From Megaleporinus macrocephalus (lineage: Eukaryota; Chordata; Actinopteri; Characiformes; Anostomidae), in NCBI GenBank assembly GCA_021613375.1, contig CM038725.1:12698589-12762588 (forward strand): DNA of 64,000 nucleotides, read 5' to 3'. Every line of letters begins with the position of its first letter. The stretch's first letter is position 1. Positions 50,241-60,537 of the stretch are shown here, one piece after another. Under the pieces are notes generated by a model. That model worked only from the letters and a program-made list of their open reading frames with translations, searched no databases and was not told the origin of the DNA. A program made the translations under genes and the position numbers.

Positions 50241-50762
50241 TATGATCACTTTAGAATTTCATTTTATGCAATTTTCATGCAATTCACAAACAATATTGTT
50301 CATTTCTCAATTAATGTAAGTGTATCAGATGATTTTTAAAGAATAAAAATGTTTGTATTAAAGTCTATTTTTGTATAGAGGCTTATTTTGCATATAGTCC
50401 TATTATCAGCAATTATCAGTCCTCTGCCTAAATCTCCTGGTATGGCCGCCAATCCAAGTTAAGGATGTTGTTGGGCTAATTGGTTGTTAGGACACTCTTG
50501 CTCAATTGTGATGCACAGCTGAAAAACATTCTACTAATAAGTGAGTATAAAAAATTCTACTAATAAGTGAGTATAAAAGAAAAACCTAGACAACATTCTA
50601 GGTTAGTTTAGTATCTGAAGCATCAGCAGTTGATGGCTTGCTGACCGACTCAAGAAACAACTTTCTTTAGAGACCCGTCAGTCCATTGTTGTGTTAAGGA
50701 AGAAGATACTCCATTGAAAACAAGAACATTTCACTGTGATCCCAAACTTTTGAGCGGTAGTG
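50238..50762 (+). mobile_element. Tc1/mariner MITE, second copy with eroded left end
   Basis: Nearly identical to 37325-37863 along its length, but the left terminus is reduced to CACTATGATCACTTTAG: the CCGCTCAAAAG part is gone next to an (AT)n run. The right end TTTTGAGCGGTAGTG is intact. TTCTACTAATAAGTGAGTAT is tandemly duplicated near 50529-50577, and the ATG of the transposase N-terminus is deleted (GACTCAAGAAACAAC). Confidence 0.82.
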
Positions 50763-50782
50763 AATATATATATATTAATGAA

Positions 50783-50967
50783 ATAAATTGGTCACTCTAA
50801 ATTGCCCGTAGGTGTGAGTGCGTGAGTGAGTGTTGGCCAAGCGATGGACTGGCGAACTGTCCATGGTGTACCTCGCCTTCACCCGATGACACTGAGATTG
50901 GCTCCAGCACCCCCCGTGACCCCGACTAGCGGGATTAAGCGACAGATAATGGATGGATGGGTGGATA
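50783..50967 (+). mobile_element. L2-like non-LTR retrotransposon 3' tail
   Basis: Contains TCTAAATTGCCCGTAGGTGT, GCGATGGACTGGCGAACTGT, TGAGATTGGCTCCAGCACCC and a terminal (GGAT)n (ATGGATGGATGGGTGGAT). This is the common 3' module shared by fish L2-clade LINEs and SINEs that borrow their tail. 5' truncated. Confidence 0.7.
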
Positions 50968-51469
50968 TAAAAAAAAATAATTACTTTCATACTTTTTCAT
51001 TTTGGTCTAAAATTGAATAAATCCCAAAAACCTATTCAGTCCAACGCATAGTGGTGCTCAGCTAAACGCTAAGCCAATCTAACAAAGTAACTACATACAG
51101 TGACTGGTCCCCATAATTGCTACTTATATGGAATTCATTAAAGTAGAACGATCTCAAAAGACATCTGCAGGAAGTACAGCAGGCAAGATCAATTTCATTT
51201 CATTTCTTACTAATGAAGCCTGACTGTAGGCTTAACCCTAATCATTTGGAGCTTGTCATAAGAGTTGAGTGAGGCGAAATCTGATACGCTTTCAATTCTG
51301 ATACAGCATTGAGCACACCAGTGCTATCTAAGAGAGCTTTTAGAACATTCCAAACATGGTGGCTGGGGACATTATGGTTCTGCCAATACTGATTTTAATC
51401 ATTTCGTTTTTATCAAATGTGACACATTCAGAACTTACAGTTCTGACAGTGACGTTCTAAAGTTGACAG
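50968..51469. other. Anonymous non-coding sequence
   Basis: Nothing recognised. Confidence 0.5.
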
Positions 51470-51688
51470 TCTTTCAGTTCTTGTTTGGAGGATTTTCACC
51501 CATTCGTACGAGCAAAATGCATCCAGGTCTGTGAGACTATCTTGGCCTCCTGCATCCACTGCTCTTTTGAGGTTTAATCATAGATTTTCATTGGTGTTTT
51601 GATCAGGGGAGACTGTGGGGGCCACGGATAAACCTTCGGCTTGCTCTTGAGGTAGCCCACTGTGGATTTTGAGTTGTGTTGAGAATCA

Positions 51689-51890
51689 TCATTTACATTT
51701 ACTTTTACACAATTTGGTAGACACTCTTATCCAGAGTGACTTGTGGTTAACATGTACACAGGAAGGCGAAGGTAATGTCAGGAGCCCAAAGACCCTTACT
51801 GGTGTAGGCTGGTTGCCCAGGCGGGGAATCAAACCCCAGACTACAATATAGGGAGCTTCGGTGTAACCCACCAACTACTACACCTACTAC
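51689..51890. mobile_element. Short teleost interspersed repeat (ATTTACATTTA type)
   Basis: ATTTACATTTACTTTTACAC, then ACACTCTTATCCAGAGTGAC and GGCGGGGAATCAAACCCCAG follow a very common fish repeat whose intact form reads GGCAGACGCTCTTATCCAGA. It lies between segments that are contiguous in other Tc1 copies, so it inserted into the relic. Target duplication not resolved. Confidence 0.65.
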
Positions 51891-52218
51891 TGTACTGTTT
51901 TCTAAGCCATCTTCTGGTATGATGTCTGCTTCCAGAATTGGCTGATATTTATTTATTTATTTATCTTTTTCACTAGCAGTGAAATCTTTCCTGTGCCATT
52001 AGCTACAAGACAGGCCCAAAGCTTGATTGATCTACGCCTGTGGTTAACGGCTGGAGAGGTTTTCTTTTCATGAAGCTCTGCACCCTACATATCTCCTCCC
52101 TGTGACCATAACGTTCTATTTTACCTCCATCAGTTCACAGGATTTGTGTCCTATATGCATTAGGCTTGTTCTTGGCGATACTACACAAACTTCAGATGCA
52201 AATGTTTGAGGTGAGGAC

Positions 52219-52743
52219 TAGGGGTGGGCGATATGGCCCTACAATAATATCACGATATCTCATTGTTTTTTTTTTTTGTGTTGCGATATTCTTGGCGATA
52301 TGACAAAACATTTAATTAAAAAATATATATATTTCAAGAATACACTACTGCAACACAATGAAAATAAAATGTTATTATTGCATACGATATGATATGGACA
52401 CCCCTAACTGAGATATTAAAAAATACAAGAATTTTCATCAGATTGTAACAGAAGTCAATGATCCAGAATGTCACAATACTAAATAACGCACTCCAAATAT
52501 CTCCATATATCCAGGACTGAAGTAAAATGAATGATACTGGACAGATAAAATCTGTCTCTAGTAGATATATAATGGTAAATGAGAAATGTGTGAATTTTTC
52601 GTGCTAATAACAGTAAAAAGTATTACCTGATGTGATAAGTAGGTGTGGGTGATATGGCACGATATTTCAGGGTATAATATCGTTCACCATATTCAAAAAT
52701 GTTGGCGATATTATTGTGTTCGATACGATATGGCACACCCCTA
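52219..52743. mobile_element. hAT-type element nested in the antisense Tc1 relic, perfect 8-bp TSD
   Basis: GTGAGGAC occurs at 52211-52218 and 52744-52751. Termini TAGGGGTGGGCGATATGG and CGATATGGCACACCCCTA form the inverted repeat, with TGTGCC replacing GGGCG in part. A second internal end-like motif (GATATGGACACCCCTAA near 52391) suggests a rearranged or doubly inserted copy. 525 bp, non-autonomous. Confidence 0.85.
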
Positions 52744-53285
52744 GTGAGGACACAGGAAAGACTTTCTTCTGATGGCTCTTCCATGAAGGTCCTATTTGTA
52801 TAGGAGTTGCTCCACATTAGAACAGAGCACCACCACTCCAGAGTCTGCTAAATCTTTCTGAAGGTCTTTCGCATCAAATAAGGGTTTGGATTTGCCTTTC
52901 TATCAATTCTACCAGCAGTTCTCCCAGAGAATGTTCTTTGTCTTCAAGACCTCAGCATGACCTCGACCATTCCTGTTAACTGTCATTTCTCATATGAACT
53001 GAGGAAAACCTGAAAACACTCTGCTATCTTCTTATAATCTTCTTCTTTATAGGCTTTATTTTTAGAGTATTTCAGTTTTCAGACTTCTTGGCAGCCACTT
53101 AAAGCAGCCCATCACTGCTGATTGTTGGAAATAGGTTTGAAGAGTCAGAGTTTTTTTTTGAAGGCTTTTATCAGTTGCATCACCAGGACTTTTAGAATGA
53201 TGAATCCACACCTCTAACAAACTAACTAGTCTGAAAGCACAAATATCTGAGGAGTGCCCAAACTTTTGCATGGTGCTCTTTTAAA

Positions 53286-53832
53286 TGTTCTTTCATTTTT
53301 CACTCTAAAAGGATATCAAACAAATTGAACTCACCAATATTGAATTTTCATATTTTACTTTTTGGATATCAGTTCATATCTTCTCTCTTAACTAATCACA
53401 GCAACAGAAACTTTGACCGAACCTGTGCATACCACCGTAGACACAGACAGTCAGACAACACAGGCATATCACAGTAGGAGTGACTAACACAGTAAACAAA
53501 GTGTAAGTGCATCTAGTCTCAATACCAGCTGTCTTGAATTGATGCTTGCGTTGCGTGCTAGATCAGTGTGAATTCAGTGGAGTGGATCTAATTGGTGCTG
53601 TTCAAGCCGTGCACGGTGGGCAGATTTTTGAGTGACAGTCTTCGCTTGTCACGTCTCCGTGGTCATTTTGATTTCCTAGATGAATGCATAGCATAGCACT
53701 GCTCCTCATTTCCCCCAAACTAGGGCTAGGACTGATTCTGCTTCAGTGGTGCAGGACATTTCAGCTACTGATGCTGCTGCATATGAATCAAAGTTTCCTG
53801 AAGAAAGACCAGTCTACAACAAAGACTCAGTT
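53286..53832. other. Anonymous non-coding sequence
   Basis: No gene recognised. The 92-codon frame at 53746-54024 runs into transposon-derived sequence. Confidence 0.5.
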
Positions 53833-54127
53833 GCCAGTTTATTAGGTACACCATGGGTTACTTACTGTAGCCAATCGGCTGCTGCACAATGGTTTAGCAA
53901 CCCCTCTACCTTATTCAGGGACCCCCATAAGTTCAGCAGTGATTGGATGTGGGTGGACAACGTGGTTATGGCACATTATTGTGTGTTAGACTGGTCCGAC
54001 ACCTCAGTGTCACTACTGGATTGAGAACAGTCTACAAACATCCAGTCAATACTGGTCCTCTGGACAGAGACTGACCATGGATGAAGGGCTAGGCTGTTAC
54101 AGGATGAAGATGAGCTGTAGTTTCTTT
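53833..54127. mobile_element. Fragment of a Tc1-ended / foldback composite
   Basis: Starts with CCAGTTTATTAGGTACACCA, the outer end of a widespread Tc1 family, then carries decayed foldback-family words (TTATTCAGGGACCCCCATAA, GTGTTAGACTGGTCCGACAC, GATTGAGAACAGTCTACAAA). The same pairing of ends and interior appears at 63735-63904. Confidence 0.5.
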
Positions 54128-54239
54128 TGTACATGTACACGGTGCACCAGAAAGGAAAGGGTTTCTAGTGAAGTAGTCAACTTGTTGGCAACTTCGTTAG
54201 AAGTGCTTAAATTTCTGGTGAACCTTGTACATGTACAGT
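54128..54239. mobile_element. Very short inverted-repeat element
   Basis: TGTACATGTACACGGTGCAC...CAGAAA on the left pairs with TTTCTGGTGAACC...TTGTACATGTACA on the right, about 26 bases with two mismatches around a roughly 58-bp centre. Could be a tiny MITE or a strong hairpin. Confidence 0.65.
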
Positions 54240-54304
54240 ACAGACTATAGATCAGCTTTGTTCATTACCAATTTGTGTTAGCCCTTCATCAGTGGTCAGT
54301 TTCT

Positions 54305-54435
54305 GTATGTGCTGCAAGACGAGCCCAAAGCTTAATTAATTTACTCCTGTGGTTATCAGCCAGAGAGGTTTTCTTTTCTTGAAGTTCTGCACCCTAAATA
54401 CCTGCTCACTGTGACCATAACATCTAAATGTCTTT
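54305..54435 (-). pseudogene. Second fragment of the antisense Tc1 transposase family
   Basis: GACGAGCCCAAAGCTTAATT, CAGAGAGGTTTTCTTTTCTT and AAGTTCTGCACCCTAAATAC are colinear with 51995-52130 (GACAGGCCCAAAGCTTGATT and so on). Only about 130 bp survive. Confidence 0.7.
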
Positions 54436-54454
54436 CCCCGTTCAATGGACTAGA

Positions 54455-54968
54455 GCAGGGGTATTTAATTAGATTTCCTCAGGCCAAGGTCCAGACCATA
54501 AAGCGAGTCAGAGAAAGGATAATTCAGACACACAATGAACATTATTAAGAACAAATATCGTTCCAGGGCTCACCAACAAACACCCATTTCAGCCCAGATT
54601 CAAAGAGAAAGTATATGTGTTAATATGTGAAAGATGGGCACGTTTTATTTACTTTTTCTATTAATAAGCACTATAAGATTTTAATGTAGCCGTTGTTTTT
54701 ATGTGAAGTGAGGAACATTCTAAAAAAACATTTATTAGAAGTTTATAATTCATTCAGTTCAGCAACAATAAACAAATATTGTTGAAATATACTGAACTGT
54801 ATTTGTTATTTCAGTTGCTGATGGTATAAAATGCTGATGCTGAGCTACTTCAGTAAACAGGTTATGGTACTAAACCATAACACAAGTTAGAAATGATGAT
54901 GGTCTGAACCTTGGCCTGAGGAAATTTGCTCTAACTGGACCTTACTGACTTCTAATTAAATACCCCTG
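54455..54968 (+). mobile_element. Complete copy of the GGGGTATTTAATTAGA DNA element
   Basis: CAGGGGTATTTAATTAGATT on the left and TCTAATTAAATACCCCTG on the right are inverted termini. The interior shares GTAGCCGTTGTTTTTATG, TTGCTGATGGTATAAAATGC and GCTACTTCAGTAAACAGG with 1489-1832. The CAG...CTG ends recall hAT, but flanking octamers do not match, so classification is open. Confidence 0.7.
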
Positions 54969-54969
54969 T

Positions 54970-55200
54970 CTTATACCATCAGCCACTAAAAATCAACCTT
55001 TCCTTATATTTCAGTATATTTACTGTTTAAATGCTGAACTGAATGAATTATTTATAAAGCTTTTCCCTCAATTCAAGTAAAAACAAGGGCTACAATTAAA
55101 AAAACGGAATGCCTTTGAAAAAAAGTACATCCTAAAGTGTTTATTTATAGAGAAAGTAAATAAAACATGTGTCTTCTTGTTAACTCAGCTTCACAGATTA
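54970..55200 (-). mobile_element. Inverted partial copy of the same DNA element
   Basis: TTTACTGTTTAAATGCTGAA, AAGTAAAAACAAGGGCTACA and AAAGTGTTTATTTATAGAG are the reverse complement of 1500-1690. It lies directly next to the complete copy in opposite orientation, making a large inverted pair. Confidence 0.65.
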
Positions 55201-56088
55201 ACATGTTGGTTGTACAGAGCGGTATTCTCCAAAACTAGACGAGCAGGTTCATTCCAGAACCGTTCCTGTTCAACACTCAGTTCTCTCTGTTCACTTTTCT
55301 GTTTTTAGAGCTCGTTATTCTTTCTGACTCGCTTTAGTCTCCGGCTGCCACTCCTCGCTTCGTACCTTGTCTGTGTGTGTACCCCGCACGCCCCAATGTG
55401 CATTGATCTGATTGGCTGAGGAGCCTTCTGTGATTTTACAGGGCACGCGATTGGTCTCTGAGTTTACTGCGCCGTAAAGCTGTATACCGTAAAGACAAGA
55501 AAAGCTCCGCCGCTTAAAATAAACACAGACAGAATTCAATTATTCTCAATAGATTATCAGCTTGGGTCCACATTGGACAACGTACAGTAACAGATGGACC
55601 ACAGTGATAAAGGTGGTGCACATCATACAGTTGCCAGTGAATGTAGAAACAGGTTAGAGAAGCCAGTTCATCATCACAATGGTAAATAACTTAATGACAC
55701 AAACAAACAGAAAATTGGGCCAAAGTGTAGAAGATACTGGCATCTCTGTCATCATGGAGCACCAATGACACGTTTGAGAGAACGGCTGTGTCCTCACTTC
55801 TCTGAAAAGAGGCTTCAGTAAATAAGGAATGAACCTCAGAAAGAGAAGATCACTATGATTGGTTAGAATAATGTCCCCGTCCCTCTGACGGGTGTAAATG
55901 ATGTTAGAAAGCACAAAAAAGCTGCTGGTGTTCTGGAGTTATTTTGACATGAGTAATTTTCCCTTTCCACTTGTCAGTTCTGTGGCTCTCCAACTCCCAC
56001 GCGCTTAAACTCAGACACACACAGACACACGGGCACACACACAAACTCGCATACATACAGAGACATGCACACGGACCTCACATAAACA
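55201..56088. other. Anonymous non-coding sequence
   Basis: Contains scattered foldback-like words (GTAACAGATGGACCACAGT near 55590). No gene recognised. Confidence 0.5.
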
Positions 56089-56100
56089 GAGAGAGAGAGA

Positions 56101-56142
<42 letters not shown>
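56089..56142. repeat. (GA)n microsatellite
   Basis: About 27 GA units with two GGGA interruptions. Confidence 0.95.
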
Positions 56143-56144
<2 letters not shown>

Positions 56145-56265
56145 CGGAAAGATCTCAAACCTCTTGTCTGTGGAACAAAGCCCTGGAGATAATGCAAAAA
56201 CTCATACGCATATACAATGTTAGGTTGTGGAATCATACATATCACTAGAATATATTCTATGCATC

Positions 56266-56441
56266 ATCGCTGTCCAAAGAAAACTGTATCTTCTGATTTT
56301 AGTTTTTCTTTATCATTTGAACACCACAGCTGTCCAATTCTCATAATGAATGGACCAATAGAAATGCTCCAAAATAGCTGAGAAAAGAAATCTGGTTCCA
56401 TTGACTTGTATTGAAAATAAAGCTGCCTTTCTGGGGATATC
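56266..56441 (-). mobile_element. 240-bp MITE family, copy F
   Basis: Starts with the canonical terminus ATCGCTGTCCAAAGAAAAC; GACCAATAGAAATGCTCC and TGGTTCCATTGACTTG follow. The far end is truncated near CTGGGGATATC. Confidence 0.85.
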
Positions 56442-56550
56442 TGACTATATCTCAGTATTTACATGTAATAATATCTTATACTATATTTTTATGTAATAAC
56501 AATAATGCTCTGTATGAAAACGCATGTATATGTAATAGACTTTGCTGTGC

Positions 56551-57024
56551 TGAGACTGGTGGACCAGGTGAGGAGACTGGTGGAACAGATGGGGAGACTG
56601 GTGGACCAGGTGAGGAGACTGGTGGACCAGGTGAGGAGACTAGTGGAAGAGATGAGGAAACTGGTGGGACAGGTGCAGAGACTGGTGAACAAGATGGGGA
56701 GACTGGTGGAACAGGTGAGGAGACTGGTGGACCAGGTGAGGAGACTGGTGCAACAGGTGAGGAGACTGATTGAACTGGTGAGGAGACTGGTGGACCAGGT
56801 GAGGAGACTGGTGGACCAGGTGAGGAGACTAGTGGAAGAGATGAGGAAACTGGTGGGACAGGTGCAGAGACTGGTGAACAAGATGGGGAGACTGGTGGAA
56901 CAGGTGAGGAGACTGGTGGACCAGGTGAGGAGACTGGTGCAACAGGTGAGGAGACTGATTGAACTGGTGAGGAGACTGGTGGACCAGGTGAGGAGACTGG
57001 TGGAACTGGTGAGGAGACTGGTGA
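56551..57024. repeat. 21-bp minisatellite with a 189-bp higher-order repeat
   Basis: About 22 copies of a 21-bp unit (GGTGAGGAGACTGGTGGACC plus one base). Two nine-unit blocks are near-identical at an offset of exactly 189 bp (for example TAGTGGAAGAGATGAGG at 56641 and 56830). Because 21 is a multiple of three, frames stay open on both strands: a heptad-like VRRLVDQ repeat (223 codons at 56505-57176), GPGEETG, and SLLTWST on the minus strand. Open frames in several registers point to repeat structure rather than a gene. Confidence 0.95.
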
Positions 57025-57774
57025 ATTTCTCCACCAATATACAGTGCTTCAAAGATCGGGTACTGAATGTCATTATCTCGTTTCCCAAAAACTACAATAA
57101 AAAGTCATGTGTTATTGGAGAGGAGGCATCACGCCCCATAAACCTTTCAAGTTTTAATAGAGTTATGACGCTCTAAATTTCTCTGGCTGTCTGGAAATCC
57201 ACTGTGGGCAAGTGTCTCAGTCGAATAAAAATGTGTGAGATTCTGCGGCGCGTAACCACTAACAATGCAATCCAAGGCTTGCTGGAAAAGGCAAGTCATG
57301 CTCTGCTGACCTGCAGAGTTGGATTTTTAAAGTCACTTGTTGCAAAGCATTCCTTTCTCTTGTGCTGTTATTCATGCCTTTATTCAGCAATTATTCAACA
57401 TATCCTTTCATCATATTTCATCATATATCTTTAAAAACATCTGAAGTTGTGCACACTCTAATATGCCTGTATATAATAATGTCCTGTATATAATACATAC
57501 AAAATTCTTTGTTTATTTAATTTCCAGTCAAGGATATAGCCACACAGAGTTGGCCACTGAGTAAAGTAAATGGAGTGAAATCAAACACATTAATTGATGT
57601 TGAGCTCTGAACTGTGTGGTGGTTATTGTTCTGAGAACACCAGCAGATTCTTACTTTTATATGCAATTTGTCCTGAACAGCTACAAAAACAAACGCACAA
57701 ACACACACATTTATGTGAATTGTGGGCCATTACACAGACTCTCGTTTATTTATTTATTTACTGATGACCTACTG
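57025..57774. other. Anonymous non-coding sequence
   Basis: Non-repetitive. 57200-57370 (ATTCTGCGGCGCGTAACC, GTCATGCTCTGCTGACCTGC) is a possible conserved element; no gene recognised. Confidence 0.45.
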
Positions 57775-57888
57775 CTACTACCACCCTATCCCTAGTCTTA
57801 ACTCCAACCTGATCTCAAAACGTAAAGATTTACATCAAGGAGACCAGCTTGTGGTCCCCACAGGGACGAAAGGTCCCCACAACGTAAG
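57775..57888. repeat. Short repeat with GTCCCCACA hairpin
   Basis: CTGATCTCAAAACGTAAAG, GTGGTCCCCACAGGGACG and AAGGTCCCCACAACGTAAG resemble a common fish MITE with ends near GTCCCCACAA. Boundaries uncertain. Confidence 0.4.
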
Positions 57889-58563
57889 AATATGACTAGG
57901 TTCACACATAATCACACACTGCTCGTTCTTGAGAGGCAGACATCTCCCACCTCAGATCACCCACTTCACTTCTTCAATGGTGAAAACGCACACATGCACA
58001 CTCGCAGAAGCCTTGGCGTGTTGGCAGCAGAATGTGGAGATTCCCTCTCTAACCACCCACACGCTGTGACCAAGCAGAGGTGGAGAGAGCAGCCAAACCC
58101 AGCACTCAAAAACTTCATAAAATGACTCAAACAGAATGAAAAGTGTTCCTCAGAACCAGCCCGAGCAGACGTGGATCAGAACAGAAGAGCCACTGAGTGC
58201 TGCCTTGGTTCAGCTGCACATCACAGTTCAGTTCAAGTGATGTTTCAGATATAACTGCACAACTACACAGATCACAGAGCATCAATTTCCCAGAAAAGTG
58301 AGAACTGGTTAGTGTTGATTTGCTGCCTTTGTGAGACAACCAACTAGGGCTGTTTTACCTTATGTCAATATGGGTGTGTCTCAAATCCTAGTTAATGTCT
58401 AAGTAGGCTTTTAATTTTGGAATTAAATTAAGGCTTGTGTGAAATGTTTTGAGAACTGTCCACTCAATGAAACAATAATATAAGATAGGATATCGGAAAT
58501 ATTATATAATAAATCGTCTCCAATTGTCGATTATGTAGTTTATTTTACTACATAACCATTTAT
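57889..58563. other. Anonymous non-coding sequence
   Basis: Nothing recognised. Confidence 0.5.
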
Positions 58564-58722
58564 GTAGTGTGGGAATTTCATGATGATGGACCGATATAAA
58601 TGCCTCAAAATCACTTGGAAAAACTCTGGTTCCATTGACTTACATTGAAAGTAAAGACAGTTTTTGGCCTCTGTTGTAAAGTTACTATTTTGGAGATACT
58701 GGTTTTTCATTGGACAGCAACG
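58564..58722 (-). mobile_element. 240-bp MITE family, copy G
   Basis: GGTTCCATTGACTTACATTG, TTGTAAAGTTACTATTTTGG and the terminus TTTTTCATTGGACAGCAACG identify it; the left end is truncated. Confidence 0.85.
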
Positions 58723-58878
58723 TTATAATAATATACTAACACGTCACGCTTCTCGGTTCTCCTGCCGCCTCCGTCTCAGCCACAAACTACAATCCCAATA
58801 ATGCACCTACATCCTGGTTTCATCACATCACATACCACCTTCCTGCGTCATCTCCTGAATTCTAATCATCATCGTAAT

Positions 58879-59145
58879 GGGGCAGTCGTGGGCTCGAGGT
58901 CAGGGAAACAGCCTTGTGAGCAGACGGTCGCCAGTTCGATCCCATGTACCGACAGAACACGACTAAAGTGCCCTTAAGCAAGGCACCTAACCCATCTCTG
59001 CTCCCTGGGTGCTGTGGTAGGGCTGCCCACCGCTCTGGGCAAGTGTGCTCACTGCCCCCTAGTGTGTCTGTTCAGTGCACAGATGGGTTAAATGCGGAGA
59101 TCTCGAATTTCCCTCTGGGATCAATAAAGTATCTATCTATCTATC
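58879..59145 (+). mobile_element. tRNA-derived SINE with (TATC)n tail
   Basis: Starts GGGGCAGTCGTGGGCTCGAG; a Pol III B-box-like CCAGTTCGATCCC lies near 58931. The body continues with CTTAAGCAAGGCACCTAACC, CATCTCTGCTCCCTGGGTGC and GGGATCAATAAAGTATCTAT, ending in (TATC)n. This is the architecture of teleost tRNA-head SINEs. The B box and tail are intact, the A box is degenerate. Confidence 0.8.
59051..59065 (-). promoter_or_regulatory. CTCF-like motif carried by the SINE
   Basis: The minus strand reads ACACTAGGGGGCAGT, one base from the CCACTAGGGGGCAG core. If the motif is standard in this SINE family, the family could spread CTCF sites, as B2 SINEs do in rodents. Binding is unproven. Confidence 0.4.
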
Positions 59146-59695
59146 AGCTGTTGTTCATTATACTACCTCTATCTATAACATTCTGTTTGTACTTTGCAAA
59201 GTTTGTTAACCCTTTGTTGCTGCTGAGCATCTCCCTTGTTTGTTGCTCTGTGTATAATAAGTTATTAGTGTTGGTCAGTTTGCTACTGTGATTTTGACTA
59301 TTGCTGGTTATCCTGGTTCTGGCTTTGTCCTTCTCTCTCAGCTCATGTTCTGTATCTGTGGTTCACTGTTGCCAGTGTACAGAATAACTCACTTCTGCTA
59401 AATGAAACTAGTTCACCTTTTGGTTTTGCGAGCGTCCATCATTATATAAATAACAATTAAATGTAATTAGAATATATACACTTATACACATAAACATGCA
59501 ATAGAGAAATAGAGAATGTGAAACGTTGTTGAATAATGTGAGATAGTGTATGTGCAACATCTGCAACTCAGGAGTCCTGTGAATTATGTGTGTTTAAGGT
59601 GGTCCTAGTTGCGGCCCTGGTTTAGAGCCTGAATCACTGTCTTTAGTAAAGCATCTTGAAGAACCATCTTTTTAAGAATGCATGACAGACAAAAC
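59146..59695. other. Anonymous non-coding sequence
   Basis: Nothing recognised. Confidence 0.5.
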
Positions 59696-59911
59696 TAGGG
59701 CTGGGCGACATGGGAAAAAATCTTATCACAATTTTTTTTCATATCAGTCAATATCAATATATATTATAATATAAATCAAATCACTATTGCCTTTTTACTT
59801 TAAGTGAGAAGTGAAGATATCAAAATGTACAAATTTCGTTTAATTGTTTTTATCGTCAGAGGATAGACAAATGTACTATAAAACATTACACAACTGTATT
59901 TCAAATAAAGT

Positions 59912-59912
<1 letters not shown>

Positions 59913-60007
<95 letters not shown>
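59913..60007. repeat. (CA)n(TA)n compound microsatellite
   Basis: About 35 bp of CA followed by about 60 bp of TA, inside the hAT derivative. Confidence 0.97.
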
Positions 60008-60009
<2 letters not shown>

Positions 60010-60315
60010 GGCAGTATTAGTATGAACAGTATTCACACACAGACACTGAGTTAAGCAGGCTGTTGCTAGCCCTTTAAGATCAGTCTGAGGAAAGAACTTT
60101 GTTCATGTTCACTCATAGCGGTGAGTCGACTCTCTGCCAGCTTAAATGGGGAGTTGGTTTAGCGATTCTGTTTTCAGTAGAAAATAAAGTTTCCCTCCTC
60201 TGGATTTTGGTTATAAAGTCAACTTTGCCTCAGCGTTCTCACTTGAATTGCCACAATATACAAAAAAGAAATTACATCGATTGGCATAACGTGTGTTGAT
60301 GCATGGATTCAATCG

Positions 60316-60537
60316 GTGCGCAAGCTGCAGCAGCTACTAACAATCACTTGTGTGTATCAAGTTGTGGGAGAGTTTCACACAGAAACACAACAGTGTGGTG
60401 CTCTGTCAGCTCTGCACAGTGGAGATGATCACAACAGTACAACTGCTATACACGAGCACTTGAAGCTCAAACATCCCGTAGAGCTTCATCAACACAGCAG
60501 CAGGACAGCACCTGTTTACTTGTTTATCTTATTTTAG
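60316..60537 (+). pseudogene. hAT transposase BED zinc-finger fragment
   Basis: The 73-codon frame ends with HNSTTAIHEHLKLKHP, the second half of the BED finger of hAT transposases (family form NTTxxxxHLxxKHP), including both zinc-binding histidines (HL and KHP). One cysteine is visible upstream (QQCGALSALHSG), where two are expected, so the finger is damaged. No catalytic RNase H-like domain follows. Confidence 0.65.

Larger units (their letters stand above)
51470..53285 (-). pseudogene. Decayed Tc1/mariner element with antisense transposase, containing two insertions
   Basis: The outer right end GTGCCCAAACTTTTGCATGG (near 53256) starts the element in antisense. Moving leftward: the transposase start (MGCFKWLPRSLKTEI at about 53110-53065, family form MGSSKQLPSTLK), the paired-like DNA-binding region (TTCCTGTTAACTGTCATTTC), CATGAAGGTCCTATTTG (family HKYDLHGR), the core around 51990-52140, and CACTGTGGATTTTGAG plus GGGGGCCACGGATAAACC near 51600-51680. 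Many stops and indels. It is interrupted by an hAT at 52219-52743 and a short repeat at 51689-51890. Confidence 0.75.

Noticed and set aside
51740..51860. Possible tRNA gene from GGGAATCAAACCCC
   Set aside because: Box-B-like motif within a known dispersed-repeat layout; no cloverleaf partner sequence was found.
56505..57176. 223-codon coiled-coil gene
   Set aside because: Kept as a curiosity only: the repeat is 21 bp, is open on both strands, and there is no conserved flanking domain.
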